A DNA stretch of 64,000 bases from Episyrphus balteatus (Eukaryota; Arthropoda; Insecta; Diptera; Syrphidae): NCBI RefSeq assembly GCF_945859705.1, contig NC_079135.1:111192288-111256287 (forward strand), in the 5' to 3' direction. This document shows, one piece after another, positions 10,755-22,069 of this stretch. Below the pieces are notes generated by a model, which saw nothing but the letters and a program-made list of their open reading frames with translations, was not told where the DNA came from and did no database searches. Position 1 is the first letter of the stretch. Each line of letters opens with the position of its first letter. The position numbers were made by a program, and so were the translations under genes.

Positions 10755-11860
10755 TATAATGATCAAAATTTTATATTTGTAGCGCAATTTTTTATTTTAC
10801 GTAAATATACCTACTGGACAATAAGTGAAGACATGTTTCATATATTTACTAAACTTATTACTGTTGATCAAGACTTAAATAAACTCAAAGGCTGTGCTTT
10901 ATTATTAAGTTTAATTTGCAAAGTGTTTTTAACAACCCAATCGGTCGTTTCGCTACTACAGACCGTTATATATCCTCATCTATTCAAAACAAAGCTGTTG
11001 TTGATATTTTCATGGCATATTCATAAGTCATATACGAGTAGAGGTACATCGCGCAAACTTTATCAATGGCAGAGTTCAGTCATATAGATTCGCTAGAATC
11101 AAATTCTTTTCTTCCTTCTAAAACTAGCACACAAAAAAAGTATATTTCGTTCAAATAGATACGATACTATTACGTTGTGATGTTTTCTTTAAGGCAATCA
11201 TTTACAATAAACACCAGTGTACCTACATATGTATATATTTATATTTGCTACAGTTATTTACATACAAACATATGATGTACCATACGCAATTTGCAATTTG
11301 TTTGTTTAACAGCCCATGAATTTGCTGCTGAAACTTTCAGAGGTCTCCTAAACTTTAATTCGATTTTTTGTTTCATTCTTTACTATAAGTATTTTGTGTA
11401 CAAAAATGTAGTACCTATGATACATTTGATTCACATATCCATCTACTTAAAGAGATGGGTGACATGACATGACTGTCAGTCGGTTTATCACGACAAATTT
11501 TCATTAATCCAATTTGTGATCCAACCTCGCCTGTTCAAGCGCTGTGTAGATATATTTTTATTTTATAATCTAAACCGCTAGTGCTAATCAAGTGAATGGC
11601 AGAGTGCAGTAAAAAACTGTCTTTTATTCAGGCACGTAGTTGTAAAGGTTAAACGATCAACTTATATTGTAATCAGTTTATCTAAAATTAAAAATTAATG
11701 AATTGAGAGAAATATTAAACCCAGTATACATTAAAAGTGTTAGCTTAAGCAAAAATATACTTATAGAAAAATAAAGAATTTGAATAGGTTTAATTTAAAT
11801 AAATTTGGCAGCACTTAATCTGCATTTCAAATTTTTCATTAGAAGTTAATGTTAACGAAA
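10755..11860. other. AT-rich intergenic sequence
   Basis: No gene recognised. The open frame at 10833-11087 has no recognisable domain and no splice context. Confidence 0.5.
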
Positions 11861-12022
11861 GTTAAAGCCAGAACTATAATTGTCGGATCGTCGGATGAAA
11901 ACGGAGGGGAACAGCGCTCGCAACCGCACTCGACGGATGAAAACTTGTCAAAAATACAAATAAAACAACAACAATTGACAGTAGCTTCCGACTCCATCCG
12001 CCAATAATGGTTCTGGCTTAAC
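11861..12022. mobile_element. Short MITE, termini GTTAAAGCCAGAAC
   Basis: GTTAAAGCCAGAACTAT at 11861 is mirrored by ATGGTTCTGGCTTAAC ending at 12022. The inner part, CGCTCGCAACCGCACTCGAC near 11915-11934, reappears in reverse orientation near 41595-41615 inside PDE12 intron 1, so the family is multicopy. Confidence 0.6.
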
Positions 12023-12907
12023 AGTTATAGCCAGTCCCATTCGCCCACTCGTGCATCCTATGTTGACATAAGCCCTTGCGAACCTATTAGGTATAAGTTC
12101 TGTTTGGGTACTACCTAAAACTTAAATATTTCTGCTTTTTTCAACATTTTTAACCCAACTCCTTGTTGGTACTTTGGAATTGTGTAGTTTTGTACATTAT
12201 TTTTGACAAAAGTACCAAACAGACCTACATTTGGACCTTAAGAATTCTTTGGGAATTGGGATGTTTTTGGGAACTTATGTTTTGCATCAGATGTGCTGTG
12301 ACAACAACACGAAGTTATACAAATAGCATATTTTTTTTTTGTTGTTGTTGAGTATGCTTATTGGTAATAGGTAAAGTTGAAATGCGCTGCTGGTGATCCA
12401 AATTTGAACCAAACTTCGAAAAAATCACAAATGATTTTCTGATCTAAACGAAGGTAGTGCATTTAGTAGTAGAACGAAAACAAGTAATAAACGCATGTAT
12501 ATTTGTATTTGATTTGATCATAGTCATCATATTTGATAAACTAAGTTTTTTATGTATCTTCATTCCTACACTCAAAATATACATCTTTAGTTGGTGGAAC
12601 TAGATTATCGTTTACATCTTCTACCTGCAAAAGAGCTTAGCTATTGTATTTATTTATATATCATATTTAGGTCATTACATTAGGTTAGTCCCTGCACCTG
12701 AAACTGTATGTTCAAGCAAACTTTGCATCAATGAATGTATCATATTAGAAGTCAGTTAATCTGTAAATAGCATGTTTGACAAAACGTTACTTGTAAATAG
12801 AAAATTTAACACGTCTATCTAAACACGATTGTAGAGATCAACTATTTAGTAAGAAAAGTAACACATTTGGTATTATTACATAAAAACGATAAACTGGTAC
12901 CACATTG
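12023..12907. other. AT-rich intergenic sequence
   Basis: Nothing recognised beyond short homopolymers. The open frame at 12163-12351 has no similarity that I recognise. Confidence 0.5.
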
Positions 12908-13507
12908 GCTGCGTTCCTATGGAGATTTTAGTTTACTCATTTGTAGAAATCTAGTACTATCAACCACACATTCTATCTTCTCGAGCAATAGCTCATGTTG
13001 CAGTATTAGATCTACTTATCATCCACACATGAGTAGTCTATTGTCGTTTTCCAAAATTATGGGAGTGAATCACTCCTTTTTCGTGCAATTTTGGAATTTG
13101 TTCACGAAGAATTTGACAAGTGGAGTGATTTGACGTTTGCTTTGAATGTGTTTGTAATACGAAATAATGAATAAAATAATAACACAATTTTTTAAATTCA
13201 CTTTTGGTGATTTTTTACAATACTTGAATTTTTTTTTGTAAATAAATATAATTTCCTTCACAAAAAAAAAGTTAAAACAACCACCCAACAATTTGACAAG
13301 CAGTCCATGAAGCCAAATGTAGAAGTATTGGTAATCACTCCGTCACTCCTTCAAAATTTTGGGAGTGAAGAATTCACTCCAAAAATTCACTCCTTTTTCA
13401 ATTTTGGAATTTGAAATCACTCCTTTTGGAGTGATTATATAGCTAGGAGTGTCACTCCTTCAATTTTGGAAAACGACATATTTCTACCACCTCTTAAAGA
13501 ACGCGGC
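12908..13507. mobile_element. GCTGCGTTCC-type MITE, interrupted by a second MITE
   Basis: Left end GCTGCGTTCCTATGGAG at 12908. The right end resumes after the inserted unit as TACCACCTCTTAAAGAACGC and closes with GAACGCGGC at 13507, the near-mirror of the left end. Between them lies the independent foldback at 13042-13478. The family is related to the copies at 23842-23985 and 52056-56708. Confidence 0.55.
13042..13478. mobile_element. MITE with TGTCGTTTTCC termini and repeated CACTCC motifs
   Basis: TGTCGTTTTCCAAAATTAT at 13042 is mirrored by AATTTTGGAAAACGACA ending at 13478. Copies of the hexamer CACTCC/GGAGTG recur through both arms. It sits inside the GCTGCGTTCC-type MITE and so arrived later. 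Confidence 0.65.
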
Positions 13508-13558
13508 TATTGCCATTTTATTGGAGCAGAAGAAGATAGCCATTTATCGTTAGCTGCG

Positions 13559-15052
13559 CACGGTGGGCAGGGAGCATCGATAGGTTGCACAAAAATGTCG
13601 ACAAAAACTGCAAGTTGGGTTGTATTTGATGATGATTATACGTGCAAAATCCGTTGGAATTGAAATCCTAGCTGCTACTTTTCAAAAGTTATTCATATTT
13701 TTGCATTTCTAATCGGGACAATTTGGAATAAAAATCAAAAGTTCTTAGGCGACAAGAATTGATAAAGGTATTTTGTAGAAGAGTTTAATACAATAATTTT
13801 TTACTATGAGAGGGGGGGGTCCATCTCCCCCGTTTAGTCGGGAGGGGCAATTTTCTAAAATATCACGTTAAATACAAAAAAAAATTATTAAAAAACAACG
13901 GCAACACTTACAGTTATAAAGCGATTATTTTTCAAAAGCCAGAATTGTACACTTGATTCTTATTTTTAAATCAAATCATTGCAATTAATTGTTCTCGAAA
14001 TAATCAACTTCAAAGTCAAAATGTGGGAAAAAAAGTTTACAAAAAACACATTAAATACTATTTTAACCAAGACTGTAAATTTAAATATGAAATAAATCAA
14101 TGAAATACACTGCCTCAATCAATTTCTTATCAAATACTGAAAACCATATGCTTCTATGCCTTATAATATCTGAGAAAATTGAAAATAAGAAAATTACACT
14201 TTTATCAGATTTTCATTTTCTTAACTATTTTCGCTTATATTCTGAAGAATTCTGAAGAAAATTTGCCTTCACCCAAACTCGCACCCATCCCAAATCCTAT
14301 AAAAGTGTGCCCAAGCAGGAAGTTGCAAGAGGGCATACTGCTTGCAAGCATTATTTTTATGTAAACACGAAAACAGCTAAAAAATACAAAAGTAGTTTTT
14401 CATAAAAAGTAGTTTTTTAATTTTCAATTTTCTCAAAAACTAGAAGGCATAGAAGCATATTATTTTCAGAATTTGATTATAAATTAATTGAGGCAGTTTA
14501 TTTCATTGATTTATTTCATATTTAAATTTACAGTCTTGGTTAAAATAGTATTTTATGTGTTTTTTTTTTTACTTTTTTTCCCAAATTTCGAATTTGAAGT
14601 TGATTATTTCGAGAACAATTAATTGCAATGATTTGATTTAAAAATAAGAATCAAGTGTACAATTCTAGCTTTTGAAAAATGTATCATTCATAACTGTAAG
14701 TGTTGCCGTTGTTTCTTAATAATTTTTTTTTGTATTTAACGTGATATTTTAGAAAATTGCCCCTCCCGACTAAACGGAGGTAGATGGACCCCCCTCTCAT
14801 AGTAAAAAATTATTGTATTAAACTCCTCTACAAAATACCGTTATCAATTCTTGTCGTCTAAGAACTTTTGATTTTTATTCCAAATTGTCCCGATTAGAAA
14901 TACAAAAATATGAATAACTTTTGAAAAGGAGCAGCTAGGACTTCAATTCCAACGGATTTTGCACGTATAATCATCAACAAATACAACCCAACTTGCAGTT
15001 TTTGTCGACATTTTTGTGCAACCTAACCTATCGATGCTTCCTGCCTACCGTG
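13559..15052. mobile_element. 1.5-kb near-perfect palindromic element, CACGGTGGGCAGG termini
   Basis: CACGGTGGGCAGGGAGCATC at 13559 is mirrored at 15052, with an extra 5-bp AGGTT in the right arm. The arms pair almost to the centre near 14300. For example, the G-run at 13811 has a C-run partner near 14790. TGCG flanks both ends (13555-13558 and 15053-15056), a plausible 4-bp target duplication. The ORF at 14179-14364 lies across the loop and has no recognised domain. Superfamily not assigned. Confidence 0.75.
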
Positions 15053-15094
15053 TGCGTTTAGAATTACTTTCATTCCCTTGAATAAAAATAATTA

Positions 15095-15763
15095 AATAGC
15101 CCGTTTCTTTTGAAGGTGGTAGTTTACTTATGAGTAGATAATCTACTACATTTACTACTAGAACTACTCATGCTCTTCTGGCCCAAGTAGATGTGAATTG
15201 CATTGATTCCGTTGAAAGTGCGTAGCGTAGGGCGTTTCATTCAAAATCGCTAGTAAACTAAATACAAATAGTTCTTTACCACCTCCTAAAGGAACAAGGC
15301 CAGTGGTACCAATTTACTTCAATTGAAGTAGATCTACTTCTTTTTTTCAAAAAAAAAATTAAATCTACTTCCTACTTCGCACCATCACGAAAATAACGAA
15401 TTCTACTTCATTTTAAAATCTCTGTTACAATCTACTTCAAATTATCAAAATATAAGCCAATTCTACTTCTTTTTGCAGAAAACCAAATATTTGACTAAAA
15501 ATTGTTATAAAATAATGTATTGAAATAATATTTATACCGAAAATATAGAGTTTGAAGGAATTCAATTTTTTGGTTTTAGTTGTTTTTACTAATTAAATTA
15601 TTTAACTTAAATAAATTTAAGAAAATAATTTTTTTTTAAGATGGATTTTTATTAAAAAATGATATTTTGAAATCTACTTCGATTTTTCTCAATCTACTTC
15701 CATTTTTTCTTCAAATCTACTTCGACTTTTTTTCTGCAAGTGGTAACGCTGAACAAGGCTATT
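15095..15763. mobile_element. GTTCC-TTGG family MITE, interrupted by a hAT-type MITE
   Basis: Left end AATAGCCCGTTTCTTTTG at 15095, followed by GGTGGTAGTTTACTTATGAG. The right end is ACCACCTCCTAAAGGAACAA, then after the insertion GCTATT to 15763. The mirror-image layout matches the intact copy at 21884-22032. The middle contains sequence similar to 4740-4830. Confidence 0.55.
15301..15751. mobile_element. hAT-type MITE with 8-bp target duplication
   Basis: Termini CAGTGGTACCA (15301) and TGGTAACGCTG (15751) are imperfect inverted repeats of the hAT CAG...CTG type. They are flanked by the exact 8-bp duplication AACAAGGC at 15293-15300 and 15752-15759. The interior is rich in repeated TCTACTTC / GAAGTAGA units pointing towards each other. 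No transposase. It lies inside another MITE. Confidence 0.8.
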
Positions 15764-17216
15764 GAAAATAACCTGTAAAATAGTGCTATCTGTCGCATGC
15801 TTAGCGATTATATTGCCTTGTCATGGGCTCCATCTTTAACAAATTCAATTACATCACTGAATGCAGTTTTTCAGCCCCCTCTATTAAACAAAATTCTAAC
15901 TACGGCTCTGCTTGTCATTACGGTGGGGTGCAGAACTACTACGGTGTATATATACTTAAACCTTGAGAGGAGAATTTTCTTGCCTACTTGCATCATGTAT
16001 GCACGTCTGCCGCATGATAAAGTTATTTCGTTACCTTGACATTGGAAGAACTGTTTGTTATTTTTTTTACTTTATTTTTCAAATACGTTTGTATATATAA
16101 TTGCTGGCCCGAGTTTTCTTACTTCGTTATGGGATATGAACATCAGGAATATTGGTTTGTAGGGACTTTTTTTTATATATTTTATATTATTTTTTATTGA
16201 TTTTACCAAATATGTAGTATATACTCGTATGTAGGTAAGAGTACATAAATGTCATGCAGGCGCAAATTATTTCGCTTCAAATGTTTCTATTGTTTTGATC
16301 TATTTTCGGACATTTCTTTTTTTTTTCAATATCAGTTGCGGTTATTGATGAGATGATGAAAGTAAAGGTTAGCCTTCCATGACCGTTACTTTAGATTTTT
16401 TTAAATATAGAATATCTTTTGAAAGCAACCCTTTAAGAGACTAATAAAGGGTTGCGGCGATTGTGTAAGGATAATGTGTTTGTGAGTACAATAGACCATT
16501 AAAGAATGATATGTGAAATAAAGCATGCTGCTTGGGTCACTTTTGAAATTCACAGTGTTGGAATTTATTTTACCGCTTTTGTTAAAAATAAAGTTCATAA
16601 ATAATAGCAACAAGTTAAACTGCTTGATAGATTTCATCATAAAAAAAAATTTATTAAGACCAATATCTGAATGCTGAAGAAGCAGTTTAGTCTACTTGAT
16701 TCAGCCGCGATTTTTCAATCATCACTTAGACTATCAGAAGAATAAATGTCAATATAAAAAAAAAACTTTTATTCGTAGGAACAAGCCTTAACTGGGGTTT
16801 ATCTGGCTATTGAAAAATTGGCCCTAAAACAATAAAAAGCTTTCAAAACTTTTTTAAAACTTAAAAGTGTTTAATTCAAAATTATGACTGAAACAGTTGT
16901 GTTGTTTTCCTGAAGAATATTTCCTAAACCGTTTTCAATTGTGTTGTTCTTGATAAGTTAAAATCACAACAGAAAATGTATTTATTTACTTTGTTTACAT
17001 CGATAGCCCTGTTCCATTGGAGGTTTAGGCTTAATCCTGGGAATAAAAGATTTTTTTACATTGACATTCATTCTTCTGATATAGTCTAACTGACGATTGA
17101 AAAAATCACGGCTTAGTCATTTTTGCATAATAATCATTAGATTGTAATTCTTTGGAACTTCTCTCAAAATCGAAAATAGTAAAAATGTTCTGTTTTTCTG
17201 TGAATGGTTCAACGAT

Positions 17217-17370
17217 AGTTCTACTTCCATTGGAGGTGATAGTTTTCTCATGAGCAAATGATTAGTAGATCTAGTACTACAATTCACACATGATATTCTG
17301 TACGATTTGATTTCATAGAATGTGTGTACTAGATTCCTACTCAGGAGTAGACTACCTACAAAGGAAAGCG
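17217..17370. mobile_element. GTTCC-TTGG family MITE relic
   Basis: CTTCCATTGGAGGTGATAG at the left, with AGTAGACTACCTACAAAGG at the right, as worn inverted ends. The interior AGTAGATCTAGTACTACAAT is shared with the copies at 17431 and 21884. Confidence 0.55.
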
Positions 17371-17430
17371 TCTGATATTTCCTAATCTTAGGCGCGTTCG
17401 TTTGGAAGAGGTAAATTTCTCATTAGCCAC

Positions 17431-17550
17431 GATCCATTGTAGGTGGTAGTTCACGCATGAGTAGATCTAGTACTACAATCAGTAGTTCTACTTCTAGTAC
17501 TTCTGATCGAGATTACATACCAGTAAACTGCCACCTCCAATAGAGCAGGG
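17431..17550. mobile_element. GTTCC-TTGG family MITE relic
   Basis: ATCCATTGTAGGTGGTAGTT at the left is mirrored by AACTGCCACCTCCAATAGAG near 17526-17545, ending in CAGGG. It shares GAGTAGATCTAGTACTA with its neighbour. Confidence 0.55.
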
Positions 17551-18888
17551 ATATTAGTAAATTATCTAGTACATTAATTACTAGATTTAAATATGCTTTG
17601 CTGCCTTAGGAGATGGAAATTGCTTTTTGAGGTCTGAAAATAATGAGACATTAAGTATTTATTATTATTATTATTTATTAAAACTTTAAAATGAAAGTAC
17701 AGCATTTTATATTTAAATAGCCTTTAGCTGCCAAGGCTTGAGGCTGAAGATACAAAATAAATAAATTGATATAAATTTCTATATTTATTACTGATTGATT
17801 CACCCCCACATCAATTTAATAATAATTATAGAATCACCGTTATATGTATGTACGTTAGTGCTAACTGCTTTATTTGACATAAAACAAAATACTATTTTAA
17901 TATACATAAATATAATAATAATTGCCCTCTCTTAATCTATTTGACTGCAGCAAGAATCCAAACTTGACACTGTCCCGCAGTTTATTTTCAGCGATACACA
18001 TGGTTCCCAACTTAACTGCTTTGTTATGTGTTGAGACATAGTGACAAGTTTAAATAAGAAACTATATTCCTTTTATTGTTTCCAATATACCTTTGCACTT
18101 TTCTTGAGAGTTTGCCAAAAATATGCATTCAATGGATTTATGAGACATTGTCCTCGTCTGCTGCGTCCTGAACTAGAGTTATCACAAAACACACACACAC
18201 ACAAGCACATACATATTGCGCTTGTTGAGATTCGAAATATTTTAATTTTAAGGAAATTTTGTTCTTCCTTTTTTGTTTGTACTTAAATAAAATCCAATTC
18301 AAAGTTTTAGATTTATGAAGATGCACAAAACACTTTGTGCATTTTCTTGCTATTATATTTTTTGTTTGTATTGAAGAGGGTATATCAATGAAATGGATTT
18401 TGTATTTATTGATAGTGAAAATTTATGTTCCATAGATTCAAGGTGCGGTGTACATCATTGCAGGTTGAATAGTGGGTATGTTGGTTATTTATTAGTATAT
18501 AGCTGTTGGATGATATGTATAATGGTAGGTTAAAAAAGTCTTATGGAGTACTGATTAAAGCATAGCTTTTGAAGGACTTTATACTCAGTTTTATGAAGTA
18601 GGTAGACGCCATCCGATGTAAAAAAAAAAAGGCAGAATCGCTGAGCTAAGGGACTCAGAAAAAATTCCAAACTCTTAGCGAAAAACAAATAAAAAAAAAA
18701 AAGTAAATTTAGGCTTAAGTCTTAAGAGAAGCAAGTAATCTCAGAAAAACAAGAAATAAGGGAAATATCTTTCTTATAAATTTAAATTAGTTAGGAACCT
18801 TATTTAATTCGTTTTGCTTACAAAAAAGAAAAAATATATAATATTTAGTGAAAACTATTTAAATTAATAAATTTAAATTTTTTTCCAG

Positions 18889-21147
18889 GTGTTAATAAAA
18901 AACATGTTATATGGTACGTCAGACGCGGAACCACAGACGGAGTATGTCGTAGCGCAACTATCACAAGAACTATATAATAGTAATCTACTACTGTTACTAA
19001 TACAGGTAAGTCAACATTTGCTTTTATAAAATATAATACAAATATAAGATTTTAGTTTTTCATTACTATTTTGAGTGATGTTAATACAGGAAATAAGTTC
19101 TTAATGGACTTACATATGTCCCACCTTGAGGAAAAATAACTTCACAATTCCATTATGCAGTTATATAACTCATATAAAAGTCTTCAAAAAAATATAATGC
19201 TTTAATATAAAAGCAATGAAGCTCTGTCATTGAATTCAATTTTACCACATTTTCGATATATTTTTCCCAAAAATGTTGCCATTTTTTCATAGTATAAGTG
19301 CTGTAATTTTTTTTTTAATATGACAAGACCCCATATAAGAATAAACCTGCTCAATTTTTGTCAATTTAATGACAAGAGCATTTGACAGTCGAGTGACGAA
19401 ACTACTTCCAAGTTGTCACTCGTGTAATGAAGCATTTCACTATAGAATGATCATGCCAAAATATGTCACTGTCCATTTATAAGCCAAAATTTAATGACTT
19501 TTTCTGTCATATTTTACACGATAATGAAATGAGATAATTTTTACTATACGTGCACTGTGGCGTATACGTGTTCTATTTTGTTATTATTTGTTTGTACATA
19601 ATAGCTGTGTTTTATTTTCCTCGTGATCCAGATCAGATCATTGTTTTTATTAGCTTTACAACAAAAGTAGGATTTTGTTTTGTTATTGTTTCGCAAATAA
19701 ATTCATGATCTGAGTAAAATAAAACACAGCTAATGTTATGGAAATGAATTAAAAAAAAAGAAATTAAAAACGAGAAATACCATGAACTGTAAAATTTCAT
19801 TAACAAAATCAGTTTTTACAAAAAAATAAAAATAAAATGCTTGCTTATTCAAATTAAAAATTTTCCTTAATATCTATCTTATTCTACAGAACCTAAATCG
19901 GATCGATTTCGAAGGTAAAAAGGATGTAGCTCAGGTATTTAATAATGTCCTGCGACGTCAAATTGGCACACGATCACCAACAGTTGAATACATTTGCACG
20001 AAACCGGAAATTCTATTCACACTCATGGCTGGCTATGAGCACCAAGAAATTGCCCTAAATTGTGGAACAATGCTCAGGGAATGCGCTCGTTATGAGGCAC
20101 TTGCCAAAATCATGTTGCACTCAGATGAGTTTTTCAATTTCTTTCGTTATGTAGAAGTATCAACGTTCGATATAGCGTCAGATGCTTTTTCAACATTTAA
20201 GGTAAGTTTGTTGAAAAAAAAAAAAAAAATAAAAATTTTTAAAAATTGTTTTTTAAACTAAATCATTTTTTTTTTTAATAATAATATAATAGTTGTTTTA
20301 ATTTTGTCAGAATTTATATAAATCATATTTTTGGAAAATATTGTCTCCCATTTGAATGCCTCTTTCTAGCTTTCATCGAATTTACCAACTTTGAAGAAAT
20401 CGACACTTATTTATTTTTAAACATACATTTTTTCTAAATGCTTACGCTCTTACAAATACTATAATGCATTTATTTTAATAATGCATCTAATTTAAATTTT
20501 TGACCTATTTCACTTATAGAAAAAACAATTAGTAAATGTATTTAAATTGTTTTGTCCACAGGAACTGCTTACACGTCACAAAATTTTGTGCGCTGAATTC
20601 CTTGAAGCGAACTACGACAAGGTCTTTACACATTACCAACGATTATTAAATTCAGAAAACTATGTTACGAGGAGGCAGAGCCTGAAACTGCTAGGAGAAT
20701 TGTTGCTAGACAGACATAACTTCACTGTAAGTCTAAATGTTATTCATCAACTAAAAAATGCAATAAATTCTTTAATTTTTTTTTTATTTTTATTTAGGTA
20801 ATGACAAAATATATATCCAATCCGGATAATCTGAAACTTATGATGAATATGCTGAAAGAAAAATCAAGAAATATTCAATTTGAAGCCTTCCATGTGTTTA
20901 AAGTAAGAATATTACCTATTTCTAACTTAAATTGTTTTAATTTAATATTTATTTTTGTCCTTAGGTATTTGTTGCAAATCCAAACAAACCCAAACCTATA
21001 TTGGATATTCTTTTGCGGAACCAGGCAAAACTTGTTGATTTCCTTACGAAATTCCATACAGACCGATCGGAAGATGAACAATTCAACGACGAGAAAGCGT
21101 ATCTAATTAAGCAAATAAAAGAGCTTAAACCACTTCCTGAACCTTAG
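18889..21147 (+). CDS. Mo25: Mo25 / CAB39 (calcium-binding protein 39), lacking its first exon
   Basis: Scaffold protein that, with STRAD, activates the kinase LKB1 and also stimulates Ste20-family (GCK) kinases. It is cytosolic and involved in cell polarity and asymmetric division. Five exons read in phase with GT-AG introns: 18889-19005, 19890-20201, 20562-20726, 20798-20902 and 20965-21147. Together they give 293 residues. Family signatures are unmistakable: IKNMLYG, IDFEGKKDVAQVFNN, RRQIGTRSPTVEYIC, RYVEVSTFDIASDAFSTFK, SLKLLGELLLDRHNF and RSEDEQFNDEKAYLIKQIKE. The family is about 340 residues long, so about 46 N-terminal residues (normally starting MP.FGK) are missing. I did not find that exon upstream in the window, so intron 1 may exceed 18 kb. 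All visible exon joints are phase 0. Confidence 0.93.
19602..19732. mobile_element. 131-bp palindromic MITE in a Mo25 intron
   Basis: TAGCTGTGTTTTATTTTCCT at 19602 is mirrored by AAAATAAAACACAGCTA ending at 19732, with GTGATC/GATCTG inner pairing. It lies inside the 884-bp intron between the first two visible Mo25 exons. The termini resemble those of the unit at 59958-60221 (AGCCGTGTTTTATTGG), perhaps a related family. Confidence 0.65.
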
Positions 21148-21883
21148 TGATATATTCATATTATATAATTATTATATTATTATTATACTTAAATTAAAGA
21201 AAAGAAAAACAAAAAAACAATAACAAACGCAAAACCACAACAACAAAAAACATTTAAAAAAAACAATAAATTCTGATGATGACTTCATGATTTTGAAAAA
21301 AATCATTTAAAAAAGGCTAAACAAAAAGTGTTAAACAACAGTTGTTTCTATGTTAATTTAGGAGGAGAGTGATGACTTTTAAAGATGATTTTCTACAATT
21401 TTAGGTAAGCTGATTTCTGGTAAAACTGTATTAGTTAAACAATCTTACATATGGGGTACAAAAATTACGTTTACAAATTAAGAATGGACCCGTTTTCTAG
21501 GTATGATTTTGAAAAGTTAACTTACAGTGAACTCTCTAACAATAATTCCAATAACTTGAACAAATTCGAATTCTATAACTTGATCAGACTTATTTTAAGA
21601 CCCGATACCTTGAACTTTTCCCTTAAATAATTGAAAAAAATTATATAAGTAGCTAAACCGATAGTTACAAGCGCCACAAATCAGATGTACTAGAGTGGTC
21701 TTTTCAGGTCTCATTCCATTCAATATTATAAAATACTTTAAAATAATGTGTCCTATTGCCAGATTTCGTAAACTTAAATTTTCTAGCTTGTTCAACAGCC
21801 TTCTCATCGTCTCTCTTGTATTATTAAAGATTTTAAATACAATACAAAAAAGTACGTATACGCCACAGTGCATGGGAACAATA
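21148..21883 (+). other. Mo25 3' UTR and downstream sequence
   Basis: A- and CAA-rich sequence after the stop codon. An AATAAA at about 21265 is a reasonable polyadenylation signal. No other gene is seen; the two opposing open frames at 21595-21907 lack recognisable domains. Confidence 0.45.
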
Positions 21884-22032
21884 GCCCCGTTCCATTGGAG
21901 GTGGTAGTTTACTCATGAGTAGATCTAGTTCTAGAATTAACACATGATCTTCTACTCGAGAAGATAGGAATGTGTAGTTGTTGTACTAGATTTCTATTTA
22001 CGAGTAAACTACCACCTCCAATGGAACAGGGT
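21884..22032. mobile_element. Intact 149-bp MITE of the GTTCC-TTGG family
   Basis: Best-preserved copy of the family. CCCCGTTCCATTGGAGGTGG is mirrored by CCACCTCCAATGGAACAGGG, followed inward on both sides by AGTTTACTC and AGTAGATCTAGT versus ACTAGATTTC-TATTTACGAG. The centre contains CTTCTACTCGAGAAGA. No coding capacity. Confidence 0.75.
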
Positions 22033-22069
22033 TAATGTGAATTACAACTTCGTTCTAGATGCCGACATA

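Larger units (their letters stand above)
15764..18888. other. Intergenic or first-intron sequence upstream of the first visible Mo25 exon
   Basis: AT-rich with no open frame I can assign. If Mo25 exon 1 lies upstream, this is part of its first intron. It contains MITE relics at 17007-17030, 17217-17370 and 17431-17550 and a short CA run near 18190. Confidence 0.5.
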
